DNA from: Pelagibius sp. CAU 1746 | GTDB taxonomy: Bacteria > Pseudomonadota > Alphaproteobacteria > Kiloniellales > Kiloniellaceae | Assembly: GCF_039839785.1 (NCBI RefSeq) | Contig: NZ_JBDOQT010000001.1 | Span: 1,178,001 to 1,242,000, forward strand | DNA length: 64,000 nucleotides | Direction: 5' to 3' | Shown: positions 17,256 to 24,167 of the stretch, piece after piece | How positions within the stretch are numbered: position 1 is the first letter of the stretch | Layout: the number at the start of each line of letters is the position of its first letter | Translations under genes and position numbers: made by a program | Notes under the pieces: generated by a model | Told to the model about the DNA's origin: nothing | Databases searched by the model: none | The model's input: only the letters and a program-made list of their open reading frames with translations

Positions 17256-18399
17256 GCTTCTTTGGGCCGCCGGCCTTTCGCGAGACGGCGCGCTTCGGCG
17301 CGCCGCGCTTTGCGGGCGCCTTCGTCACGCCGAGCTTCTTGGAGAACGGCTTTTTGGCAAAAGCCTTCTTCGTTCCGGTCTTCTTCGCCGCGGGCTTCTT
17401 AAGTCCGGACGTCTTAGGGGCGGCTTTCTTCGCCCCCGCCTTCTTCACCGCCACCTTCTTGACGGCGGTTTTCTTGACTGCGGTCTTCTTGGCGGCGGCC
17501 TGCTTCTTGGCGGCCTCCTGCTTGGGGCTGCGGCGTTGGCGCTTTTCCTTCTGCTCCGCCTCGCGCTGGTGCTTGAAGCCGCGCTTGGAGCCGGGGCGGT
17601 TGGGTTTCGCTTTGGCCTTGGCGAAGCCTTTGCCCTTCTTCTTCTTCTCCGGGTCTTCCTCGCCCAGGGCCTGGCGGAGCTGCTTGGGCGGCACTTCCTC
17701 CAGCGCCCGCTTGGGTAGCTTGCCCAGCTTGAAGGGGCCGTAGGCGATGCGGATCAGGCGGTTCACGCGCAGGCCGAGGTGGGCGCAGATCTTGCGCACC
17801 TCGCGGTTTTTGCCTTCGCGCAGGCCGAAGGTCAGCCAGGCATTGGCCCCCGACTGGCGGTCGAGCGCCGCCTCCACCGGGCCGTAGTCGACGCCGTCGA
17901 CGGTGATGCCCTTGGCCAGGGCCGCCAGGCGGTCCGGGTGGACGTGGCCCTGGGCGCGCACGCGGTAGCGGCGCAGCCAGCCGCTGCTTGGCAGTTCCAG
18001 CTGGCGTTTCAGGCCGCCGTCGGTGGTCAGCAGCAGCAGCCCTTCGGAGTTGATGTCCAGACGCCCCACCGCCTGCAGGCGCGGCAAGCCGCCGGGCAGC
18101 TGGTCGAAGACCGTGGGGCGGCCCTGGGGGTCGCGCGCGGTTGTAATCTCGCCGCGCGGCTTGTGGTAGCAGAAGAGGCGCGGCGGCGCGGCGGCGGGCA
18201 GCGGCTCGCCGTCCACCGCGATGCGGCTGGCGCCGGTCACTACGGCGGCGGGACTGGTCAGCACTTGGCCGTCGACGCTCACCCGTCCGGCGCGGATCCA
18301 GGTCTCGGCGTCGCGGCGCGAGCACAGCCCGGCGCGGGCGATGACCTTGGCGATGCGTTCGCCTGCCTGTGGTTGGGCGCCTGCTTCGATTTCGGCCAT
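17230..18399 (-). CDS. rluB: RsuA/RluB-family rRNA pseudouridine synthase with Lys/Ala-rich tail
   Basis: Isomerises uridine to pseudouridine, probably in 23S rRNA (RluB-type). An N-terminal S4 RNA-binding domain covers about residues 14-70. The catalytic domain contains GRLDINSEGLLLLT with the catalytic aspartate at residue 115. The catalytic part ends near residue 245; the remaining ~145 residues are a low-complexity, very basic extension built from Lys-Lys-x-Ala repeats resembling a histone H1 or AlgP tail. Such tails are known on alphaproteobacterial members and may help bind rRNA. The total is 389 residues against about 250-290 for RluB from E. coli-like bacteria. It is the first gene of a pair with rsmD. 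Confidence 0.88.
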   Translation of the reverse strand: MAEIEAGAQPQAGERIAKVIARAGLCSRRDAETWIRAGRVSVDGQVLTSPAAVVTGASRIAVDGEPLPAAAPPRLFCYHKPRGEITTARDPQGRPTVFDQLPGGLPRLQAVGRLDINSEGLLLLTTDGGLKRQLELPSSGWLRRYRVRAQGHVHPDRLAALAKGITVDGVDYGPVEAALDRQSGANAWLTFGLREGKNREVRKICAHLGLRVNRLIRIAYGPFKLGKLPKRALEEVPPKQLRQALGEEDPEKKKKGKGFAKAKAKPNRPGSKRGFKHQREAEQKEKRQRRSPKQEAAKKQAAAKKTAVKKTAVKKVAVKKAGAKKAAPKTSGLKKPAAKKTGTKKAFAKKPFSKKLGVTKAPAKRGAPKRAVSRKAGGPKKHAHRRRPS

Positions 18400-18412
18400 G
18401 ATTGTGCGGTTC

Positions 18413-19138
18413 CTAGCTGGCGCTGGCGACGAAGGCGCGGAAGATGGCCCCGTCGCTCGGGCCGATCAAGTATTCCGGGTGCCACTGCACCCCCAGGCAG
18501 AAACGGTAGTCGCTGGCCTCGATGCCCTCGATGACGCCGTCCGGCGCCACCGCGTTCACCGTGACGCCGGGGCCGACGTCCTTCACCGCCTGGTGATGGG
18601 CCGAGTTCACGGCCATCTCGGCGCTGGAGCAGATGTCCCCCAGCAGGCTGCCGCCGGTCACGGCGACGGCGTGGCCCGGTTCGTGGCGCGGGTTGGGCTG
18701 CTCGTGGGCCAGGGCGTTGTCCACCTCGTCGGGGATGTGCTGGATGAGGGTGCCGCCCAGCACCACGTTGAGGAGCTGCTGGCCGCCGCAGATGCCCAAC
18801 AGCGGCAGGTCGCGCGCCAGGGCGCCGCGGGCCACGGCGGCTTCGAATTCGGTGCGGCGGTCCTTGGTGCGCACGCTCTCGTGGCGGGTATTGGCGCCGA
18901 AGAGGGCCGGGTCCAGGTCGAAGGCGCCGCCGGTGATCAGCAGGGCATCGATGCGTTCCAGGTAGGCTTCGGCCTCGTCCGGCTGGTGCGGCAGCAGCAG
19001 CGGCAGGCCGCCGGCCGCCAGGACCGCGTCGCAGTAATTCTGCCGGACGGCGTACCAGGGATAGTTGGACCAGCCGCCCGGAGTCTCGGAATCCAGGGTG
19101 ATGCCGACCAGAGGAAGGGCCTTGCGTCGTGTTGCCAT
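18413..19138 (-). CDS. gamma-glutamyl-gamma-aminobutyrate hydrolase family protein (class I glutamine amidotransferase-like)
   Basis: 241 residues, class I glutamine amidotransferase fold of the peptidase C26/PuuD family. The nucleophile elbow LLGICGGQQ places Cys117. The catalytic His220 and Glu222 lie in GVQWHPE. LLITGGAFDLDP is the typical N-terminal loop of the PuuD group. It probably hydrolyses a gamma-glutamyl amide such as gamma-glutamyl-GABA in putrescine breakdown. No puu genes adjoin it, so the substrate is inferred. It lies 13 bases upstream of the pseudouridine synthase gene and may share its transcript. Confidence 0.85.
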   Translation of the reverse strand: MATRRKALPLVGITLDSETPGGWSNYPWYAVRQNYCDAVLAAGGLPLLLPHQPDEAEAYLERIDALLITGGAFDLDPALFGANTRHESVRTKDRRTEFEAAVARGALARDLPLLGICGGQQLLNVVLGGTLIQHIPDEVDNALAHEQPNPRHEPGHAVAVTGGSLLGDICSSAEMAVNSAHHQAVKDVGPGVTVNAVAPDGVIEGIEASDYRFCLGVQWHPEYLIGPSDGAIFRAFVASAS

Positions 19139-19213
19139 GGGCGCAATCTAGGCATCCCCGGGGCCCCCGACAACTGCGGAATGGGCAGGCCAAGGGCCGC
19201 CGCGGGAGGGCGC

Positions 19214-19657
19214 CTAGATCGCGCTCTCGTAGTCCTCGCAGGAATAGCCGAGCGCCACGAAGCCTTCTTCCAACAGGTCGCCGAGCAGTGGCATGCCCAG
19301 CAGGTAGTCCGCCGTCGGCCCGGTCTTGCGCTCCACGGCCGCCTCGACCGCATCCCTCCATTCCTCGGCGGAGAAGTCGCCGCGCCCGACCCAGGTCAGG
19401 GCCACCAGTTCGACCTGCTCGTCGTCGTTCAGATCCGCGATGGTCTCCGTGATTTCGGCGGCCACGGGGTCGTCGCCGTGGTCCTCCAGGGCATCGTGAT
19501 CCTCGTCCTCGCCGGGCTGCGAGACGGTGTCCCGGTCGGCGGGCGCGACCTTGGCGTCGAAGGCGCGGGCCTTGGTGATCAGATAGGCGACCGTGGCCGG
19601 CTCGACCTCCAGGGGGATGACCACGGGTTCCGCATCAACCGTCTTCGGTCCTGCCAT
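19214..19657 (-). CDS. DUF3775 domain protein
   Basis: 147 residues, cytoplasmic, very acidic in the middle (PGEDEDHDALEDHGDD). The C-terminal part reads LNDDEQVELVALTWVGRGDF followed by YLLGMPLLGDLLEEGF, characteristic of DUF3775, a family of unknown function common in Alphaproteobacteria. I use the ATG at 19657: AAGGAG lies nine bases before it, whereas the alternative start eight codons upstream has no such site. It is an isolated gene, divergent from tadA. No catalytic residues are evident. Confidence 0.8.
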   Translation of the reverse strand: MAGPKTVDAEPVVIPLEVEPATVAYLITKARAFDAKVAPADRDTVSQPGEDEDHDALEDHGDDPVAAEITETIADLNDDEQVELVALTWVGRGDFSAEEWRDAVEAAVERKTGPTADYLLGMPLLGDLLEEGFVALGYSCEDYESAI

Positions 19658-19826
19658 GGGGTTCACTCCTTGAAACGTCACTCCACTTGGGTGGAAGCTT
19701 AGGCGCTCGGGCGAAGCTTGAACATTGACCTAAAGCAATTCACCGGCAAGCCGGACTCGCGGGGTTTTTGGGGCGCTTGCCCCCCATGCTTGACCGCGCG
19801 TCCAGCGCCGGGCAGGCTCTCGCGCC

Positions 19827-20297
19827 ATGACCAAATCCCTAAACGCTGCGCGGCAGGACTACATGGCCGCGGCCCTGGCGGAAGCCCGCCTGGCGGCGGC
19901 GGGCGGCGAGGTGCCGGTGGGCGCCGTCCTGGTGGATGCGGCCAGCGGCGAGGTTCTGGCCCGCGCCCACAACCGGGTGGAGCGCGACGCCGATCCCACC
20001 GCCCACGCGGAAATGCTGGCCATCCGCGCCGCCGCCGCCGATCTCGGAGCCAAGCGCCTGACCGGGGCCGACCTCTACGTGACGCTGGAGCCCTGTCCCA
20101 TGTGCGCGACGGCGATCTCCTTCGCCCGCCTGCGCCGCGTGGTCTTCGGGGCCTACGACCCCAAGGGCGGCGGCGTCGACCACGGCCCGCGTATCTTTGA
20201 GCAGCCGACCTGCCACCACCGCCCGGAGGTGGTCGGCGGCGTGCAGGAGCAGGCTTGCGGCGCCCTGCTGCAGGACTTCTTCCGTGAGCGCCGCTGA
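19827..20297 (+). CDS. tadA: tRNA-specific adenosine deaminase
   Basis: Deaminates wobble A34 of tRNA-Arg(ACG) to inosine; normally essential. It has 156 residues of the cytidine-deaminase fold. The zinc site is intact: His60 and catalytic Glu62 in the HAE motif, and Cys90/Cys93 in PCPMC. The GEVPVGAVLV strand and the C-terminal ACGALLQDFFRERR helix are also typical. The gene is divergent from the DUF3775 gene. It is followed by an independent small gene 59 bases later. Confidence 0.95.
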   Translation: MTKSLNAARQDYMAAALAEARLAAAGGEVPVGAVLVDAASGEVLARAHNRVERDADPTAHAEMLAIRAAAADLGAKRLTGADLYVTLEPCPMCATAISFARLRRVVFGAYDPKGGGVDHGPRIFEQPTCHHRPEVVGGVQEQACGALLQDFFRERR

Positions 20298-20356
20298 GAT
20301 CTATATGTGAATGAGGACGGCAGGCAGAGAACGGCATTAAAAGGATTGGGGGCGTC

Positions 20357-20701
20357 ATGACGGCGAAAGACACCAGCTCCATCACAGGCTACCACGCCCA
20401 CGTCTACTACGACGCCGCCAGCAAGCCGGCCGCCGAGGTGCTGCGCGCGGCCATCGAGGAACGCTTCGAGGTGCGCCTGGGGCGCTGGCACGACCGTCCG
20501 GTGGGCCCGCATCCGCAGTGGAGCTACCAGATCGCTTTCACGCCGGCGCTCTTCGCCGAGTTGGTGCCCTGGCTGGCGCTCAATCGCGGCGGCCTGACGG
20601 TCTTCGTCCATCCTGAGACCGGCGAGGCCCTGCCCGACCACCGCGACCACGCGATCTGGCTCGGCGAGAAGGCCGAGCTCGACTTCGACGCCCTGAAATA
20701 G
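20357..20701 (+). CDS. DOPA 4,5-dioxygenase family protein
   Basis: 114-residue protein of the aromatic-ring-opening dioxygenase family related to DOPA 4,5-dioxygenase. It has the repeated His motif expected: GYHAHVYY near the N terminus, PVGPHPQWSYQ in the middle, and FVHPETG with DHRDHAIWLG near the C terminus. These histidines bind iron in homologues. The bacterial substrate is unknown. The start at 20357 (MTAKDTSSITGYHAH) is preceded by AAAGGATTGGGGG. It stands alone and is followed by a dispersed repeat. Confidence 0.85.
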   Translation: MTAKDTSSITGYHAHVYYDAASKPAAEVLRAAIEERFEVRLGRWHDRPVGPHPQWSYQIAFTPALFAELVPWLALNRGGLTVFVHPETGEALPDHRDHAIWLGEKAELDFDALK

Positions 20702-20710
20702 CGGGGCCTC

Positions 20711-20816
20711 GCCTCGTCCTTCGAGACGCCGCCTGACGGCGGCTCCTCAGGATGAGGCAGGCAAAACCTCACCTCACGCTGAGGAGGCTGCGCAGCAGCC
20801 GTCTCGAAGCATGTGG
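20711..20816. repeat. dispersed palindromic repeat, family A, copy 2
   Basis: The left arm reads GCCTCGTCCTTCGAGACGCC through CTCCTCAGGATGAGG; the right arm CCTCACGCTGAGGAGG through GTCTCGAAGCATG. The two arms are inverted copies and match the elements at 10219-10360 and 43620-43709. It fills the space between the convergent dioxygenase-like and UPF0016 genes. Confidence 0.7.
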
Positions 20817-20829
20817 CAGCCCCACACAG

Positions 20830-21117
20830 CTATGCCGCCGGGGCGGCCTGGAAATGATCCCACACCGTCCACAGGCCGATGGCGACGAAGCCGAGGCCGG
20901 CCAGCAGCTTCAGCGGCAGCATGGTCAGCCAGCGCTCCGCGGCGACGCCCAGCGCGACCGCCAGGGCCGTCGAGCAGACCAGCGCGGCGGCGGCGGCCAG
21001 GAAGACCAGCAGCGGCGAGGACTCCCGCTCGGCGGCGAAGAGAATGGTCGCGAGCTGGGTCTTGTCGCCCAGTTCGGCCAGAAAGACGGTGGTGAAGATG
21101 ACGAGGATTTCGCTCAT
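20830..21117 (-). CDS. UPF0016/TMEM165-GDT1 family protein, half-size (manganese exporter)
   Basis: 95 residues and three hydrophobic helices, with the family signature ELGDKTQLA in the first helix (residues 15-23), which forms the cation path in TMEM165/GDT1 proteins. Full-length members carry two such repeats; this has one, so it must work as a dimer or with a partner. The start is the ATG at 21117 (MSEILVIFTTVFLAELGDK); the frame extends 48 codons upstream through the riboswitch. The role as a Mn2+ (possibly Ca2+) exporter is supported by the yybP-ykoY riboswitch in its leader. No second half is adjacent. Confidence 0.88.
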   Translation of the reverse strand: MSEILVIFTTVFLAELGDKTQLATILFAAERESSPLLVFLAAAAALVCSTALAVALGVAAERWLTMLPLKLLAGLGFVAIGLWTVWDHFQAAPAA

Positions 21118-21187
21118 TGTTTTTCGATCTCTCCGGAGCCGGCATCCCACTATGACGCGCCGTGCGGGCCGGCTCCTGCTGCCCCAC

Positions 21188-21312
21188 GGAACGTCATAGG
21201 TCTCGCCAAATCCAAAGGATCCGCCCGCACCATGGCCCTTGGGACAGCGTCCCGGCGCCAAGTCTGTTGATACGGGCCCCCGTTTGAGCCGGGGCGGCTA
21301 CTCCCCTACGAA
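21188..21312 (-). promoter_or_regulatory. yybP-ykoY manganese riboswitch
   Basis: On the minus strand the leader shows the conserved elements in order: GGGGAGTAGCC (complement of 21296-21306), an ATCAACA segment (around 21267-21273), and GGCGAGACCTATGACG (complement of 21192-21207). The first and last conserved blocks are flanked by CGTTCGTAG and CTATGACG, which pair to form P1. These are the hallmarks of the Mn2+-sensing yybP-ykoY class, which usually switches on exporters. The UPF0016 start codon lies about 70 bases downstream, so control could be of translation or termination. Confidence 0.88.
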
Positions 21313-21440
21313 CGGGCCGGTAATAGGCGATCCGAGCGGCGGTGGCAAGAGGCCGCGTCAGGGTTAACGGGCGCGCGGTCCGGCGGCTCAAATCCGCCGC
21401 TCTTGATTATCCGGCGGGCATCCCAACTTTTCCCTTGCAT

Positions 21441-21482
21441 TGAGGCGCTAAAAAACCGACAACGCGCGCCTCAGTTTTTAGC
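21441..21482 (+). promoter_or_regulatory. structured speD leader with competing stems
   Basis: TGAGGCGC (21441-21448) is the exact complement of GCGCCTCA (21466-21473), and GCTAAAAA (21447-21454) is the exact complement of TTTTTAGC (21475-21482). The two 8-bp pairings share two bases and interleave. They are either mutually exclusive or form a strained pseudoknot. A further hairpin (CGGCGG/CCGCCG, 21381-21399) lies upstream. The speD start is 33 bases downstream. A regulatory role is an inference from position. Confidence 0.45.
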
Positions 21483-21514
21483 TGGGTCAATCTACTGGTT
21501 GCGTTGGAGGACCG

Positions 21515-22003
21515 ATGGCACAGGCACGCGCCCTCTTCCAACTGGGGATCGACTTGGACGAGAACCCAAGCGCCTCCAAAACGGAAGAACAGAACGACAT
21601 CACTCCCGCCTTCGTAGAAGGTGAGGAGCGTAAGGACTTTTTCATCGAGCGCGATGGCGAGCGCTTTGCCGGCACACATCTGATCGTCGATCTGTGGGGC
21701 GCCGAAGGGATCAACGACCTCGCCTACGTCGAAGAGACGCTGCGCGAGTGCGTGGACGCCGCCGAGGCCACGCTGTTGCACATCCACCTGCATCACTTCA
21801 CGCCGAACGACGGAATTTCGGGCGTGGCGGTGCTGGCGGAATCGCACATCTCCATCCACTCCTGGCCGGAAACCGGCTACGCGGCGCTCGATATCTTCAT
21901 GTGCGGCGCGGCCAAGCCGGAGCAGGCGGTGGAGGTGCTGCGCAGACGCTTCAAGCCCTCGCGCGTCGTGGTCGAGGAGCATCGGCGGGGCCGCGGCCTG
22001 TGA
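21515..22003 (+). CDS. speD: S-adenosylmethionine decarboxylase proenzyme
   Basis: Pyruvoyl enzyme that decarboxylates SAM to supply aminopropyl groups for spermidine. The proenzyme (162 residues) should cleave itself between Glu109 and Ser110 in LAESHISIHSWPE, turning Ser110 into the pyruvoyl group. LDIFMCG follows with the conserved cysteine. It carries about 45 extra N-terminal residues compared with the short bacterial class (~120 residues). A good TTGGAGGA precedes the ATG. Its TGA overlaps the GTG start of speE (GTGA), so the two are translationally coupled. Confidence 0.95.
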   Translation: MAQARALFQLGIDLDENPSASKTEEQNDITPAFVEGEERKDFFIERDGERFAGTHLIVDLWGAEGINDLAYVEETLRECVDAAEATLLHIHLHHFTPNDGISGVAVLAESHISIHSWPETGYAALDIFMCGAAKPEQAVEVLRRRFKPSRVVVEEHRRGRGL

Positions 22004-22848
22004 GCCGCTGGCGCGTCGAACAGCTTCACGCCGACTTCCAGCTTGGCCTCAAGGCCGACAAGGTTCTCTACGACAGCGAGACGGACCATCAGCGTCTCGT
22101 TGTCTTCGAGAACAGGACCTTCGGCCGCGTACTGACCCTGGACAGCGTGGTGCAGACGACCGAGAAGGACGAGTTCATCTATCACGAGATGCTCGCCCAT
22201 CTGCCGATCCTCGCCCACGGTGCGGCGAAGAAGGTGCTGATCGTCGGCGGCGGCGACGGCGGCATGCTGGAAGAGGTGCTGAAGCACGCGGGCGTCGAGA
22301 AAGTGACCCAGGTCGAGATCGACGCCGGGGTCATCGACTTTTCCAAGCAGTACCTGCCGTCGATCTGCAAGCAGGCCTACGACGACCCGCGCCTCGACCT
22401 GGTGATCGCCGACGGCGCCGACTTCGTCGCTAACTGCACGGAGCGCTACGACGTGGCCATCGTCGATTCCACCGATCCGCTGGGGCCGGGCGAGGTACTC
22501 TTCACCGATACCTTCTACGGCAAGGCGAAGACCTGCCTGGCGCCGGGCGGTATCCTGGTCACGCAGAACGGTGTGCCCTTCCTGCAGGGCGGCGAGCTGA
22601 CGAACACGATGCGGGCTTTCAAGGCGCTCTTCGCCGATGCCGCCTGCTATCTGGCGACGGTGCCGACCTATGCCGGCGGGCCCATGGCCTTCGGCTGGGG
22701 CTGCGACGACCCGGCCAGGCGGCAGGTCGACCAGGAGACGCTGGAGCGGCGCTATGAGGCGGCGGGGATCGAAACCCGCTACTACAACCCGGCGGTCCAC
22801 CGCGGCGCCTTCGCCCTGCCGAACTACATCAAAGAGCTGATTCCCTAA
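22000..22848 (+). CDS. speE: spermidine synthase (polyamine aminopropyltransferase)
   Basis: Transfers the aminopropyl group of decarboxylated SAM to putrescine. It has 282 residues from a GTG that overlaps the speD stop by four bases. The N-terminal beta domain begins SRWRVEQLHADFQ. The Rossmann-like domain has VLIVGGGDGGMLEE (SAM-type motif I) and the catalytic IVDSTDPLGPGE segment with the aspartates expected of spermidine synthases. The frame stays open far upstream inside speD, but only the part from 22000 matches the family. It forms an operon with speD. Confidence 0.95.
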   Translation: MSRWRVEQLHADFQLGLKADKVLYDSETDHQRLVVFENRTFGRVLTLDSVVQTTEKDEFIYHEMLAHLPILAHGAAKKVLIVGGGDGGMLEEVLKHAGVEKVTQVEIDAGVIDFSKQYLPSICKQAYDDPRLDLVIADGADFVANCTERYDVAIVDSTDPLGPGEVLFTDTFYGKAKTCLAPGGILVTQNGVPFLQGGELTNTMRAFKALFADAACYLATVPTYAGGPMAFGWGCDDPARRQVDQETLERRYEAAGIETRYYNPAVHRGAFALPNYIKELIP

Positions 22849-22880
22849 AGCGACGTTCCCTTATCTCAGTCTGTCATGCG

Positions 22881-22925
22881 CGGGCTTGACCCGAGCATCC
22901 ATGATGGACCCTCGGGTCAAGCCCG
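22881..22925. repeat. palindromic repeat, family B, 15-bp perfect stem
   Basis: CGGGCTTGACCCGAG (22881-22895) and its exact reverse complement CTCGGGTCAAGCCCG (22911-22925) flank a 15-base spacer, preceded by CTGTCATGCG. A related half (CGGGTCAAGCCCGAGGG) is at 54676-54692. It lies just after speE (ends 22848) and before a convergent gene, and may also serve as a terminator. Confidence 0.65.
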
Positions 22926-22977
22926 AGGGTGACATTCTAGAAAGCGGGCAGTTGGGTGCGCGTTGGCCGTTGGGGGC

Positions 22978-23514
22978 TTACGTTCTCACCCGCTCCAGCA
23001 GGATGACGGGGTCGCCCATGAACTCGGTCTCGGCGAATTTCCTGAAGCCGCACTTCTCGGCGACGCGCAGGGAGCCGGCGTGGGCCTTGTCGATCATGCA
23101 GACGAAGCGGGTCATGCCCAGTTCACGCTCGCCCCAGGCGAGGGCGGCTTCGGCTGCTTCGGTGGCGTAACCCTTGCCGTGCGACCAGGAGGCCAGCACC
23201 CAGCCGGCCTCCGGCGTGCCGTCGAAGTCCGCTCCGATGCCGCGCTTGAAGTCGGCAAAGCCGACCTCGCCGACGAAGCGGCCGCTGCCGCGTTCCTCCA
23301 CCATCCAGAAACCGAAGCTTTGCAGGGACCAGTGGCCGGCGCTGTGCAGCAGCCGCGACCAGCTCTCCGCCGGGCTGCGGGTCTTGCCGCCGATGTAGCG
23401 GGCGACTTCCGGGTCGGCGCGCAGGGCGGCATAGTCCGGGAAGTCGTCGAGCCTGTGGCCGCGCAGGATCAGGCGGTCGGTGGTCAGGACGGGAATGTCG
23501 TGATGCGCTGTCAT
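22978..23514 (-). CDS. GNAT family N-acetyltransferase (RimJ/RimL-like)
   Basis: 178-residue acetyltransferase of the Acetyltransf_3 type. It starts with the classic LTTDRLILRGHRLDDFPDYAAL. The acetyl-CoA-binding loop is in the region SHGKGYATEAAEAAL (Q/R-x-x-G-x-G/A variant HGKGYA), and RFVCMIDKAHAGSLRVAEKCGF is the conserved C-terminal substrate/CoA motif. The substrate may be a protein N terminus, aminoglycoside or metabolite and is unknown. It is followed eight bases later by a methyltransferase on the same strand, transcribed ahead of it. Confidence 0.88.
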   Translation of the reverse strand: MTAHHDIPVLTTDRLILRGHRLDDFPDYAALRADPEVARYIGGKTRSPAESWSRLLHSAGHWSLQSFGFWMVEERGSGRFVGEVGFADFKRGIGADFDGTPEAGWVLASWSHGKGYATEAAEAALAWGERELGMTRFVCMIDKAHAGSLRVAEKCGFRKFAETEFMGDPVILLERVRT

Positions 23515-23521
23515 GGCGGCG

Positions 23522-24157
23522 CTACGCGGGCTTCCGCGCCACGATGAACACCGCCTTGCCCTTGCCCGGCCGCCACTGATGGTCGATGGCGAAGCCGGCG
23601 GCGGCCAGGGCGTCCAGCAGGCCTCGTTCGGTGAAGATATTGACCGGCGGGAAAAAGCCGAGGAAGTGCCCGGCCGCCAGGAACGGCCGCAGCAGGAAGG
23701 ACATGTCTGCGATGCAGACGGTGCTGGAGACGAAAACGCCGCCGGGCTTCAGCATCCGATGGACCTTCGCGGCGGCCGCATCCTTGTCGTGCAGCAGATG
23801 CAGGATGCTGTGTCCCAGGACCACGTCGAAGCTCTCGTCCGGCGTCTCGAAATCGTCGATGGCCGCCTGTTCGAAGCTCACGTTGCCGATCCCGGCGGCG
23901 GCGGCCTTGCCGCGGGCGATCTCCAGCATCTTCGCCGAGATGTCGGTGGCCAGAATGCGCCTGACATGAGGGGCAAGGGTCAGTGCCGTCGATCCGGTGC
24001 CGCAGCCGAACTCCAGTACCTCCATCTCGGGGCGCAGATACTCCCGCGTCTTGGCCAGCTTGGTCCGGTAAGCGGCCTCGTCGGCGACCGGCCGGCGCGC
24101 GTAGCGCTCGGCGGTCCGGTCCCAGAAGCGGCGGGAGGACTCGCTGGTCGCCTCCAT
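23522..24157 (-). CDS. class I SAM-dependent methyltransferase
   Basis: 211 residues from the ATG at 24157; a longer open frame upstream overlaps purD and looks spurious. Motif I VLEFGCGTGSTALTLAP (around residue 45-60) and LATDISAKMLEIARGKA define the SAM site. The segment FDVVLGHSILHLLHDKDAAAAKVHRMLKPGGVF matches UbiE/COQ5-type small-molecule methyltransferases. A hydrophobic FLLRPFLAAGHFLGFFPP stretch suggests a lipid-like substrate. It lies ten bases downstream of purD and eight upstream of the GNAT gene, so the three are probably one transcript. Confidence 0.85.
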   Translation of the reverse strand: MEATSESSRRFWDRTAERYARRPVADEAAYRTKLAKTREYLRPEMEVLEFGCGTGSTALTLAPHVRRILATDISAKMLEIARGKAAAAGIGNVSFEQAAIDDFETPDESFDVVLGHSILHLLHDKDAAAAKVHRMLKPGGVFVSSTVCIADMSFLLRPFLAAGHFLGFFPPVNIFTERGLLDALAAAGFAIDHQWRPGKGKAVFIVARKPA

Positions 24158-24167
24158 GGGGGGCCGC

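Noticed and set aside
21441-21482. SAM-II riboswitch in front of speD
   Set aside because: The order of stems suggests a pseudoknot, but the conserved SAM-II core sequence is not present and the loop lengths do not fit.
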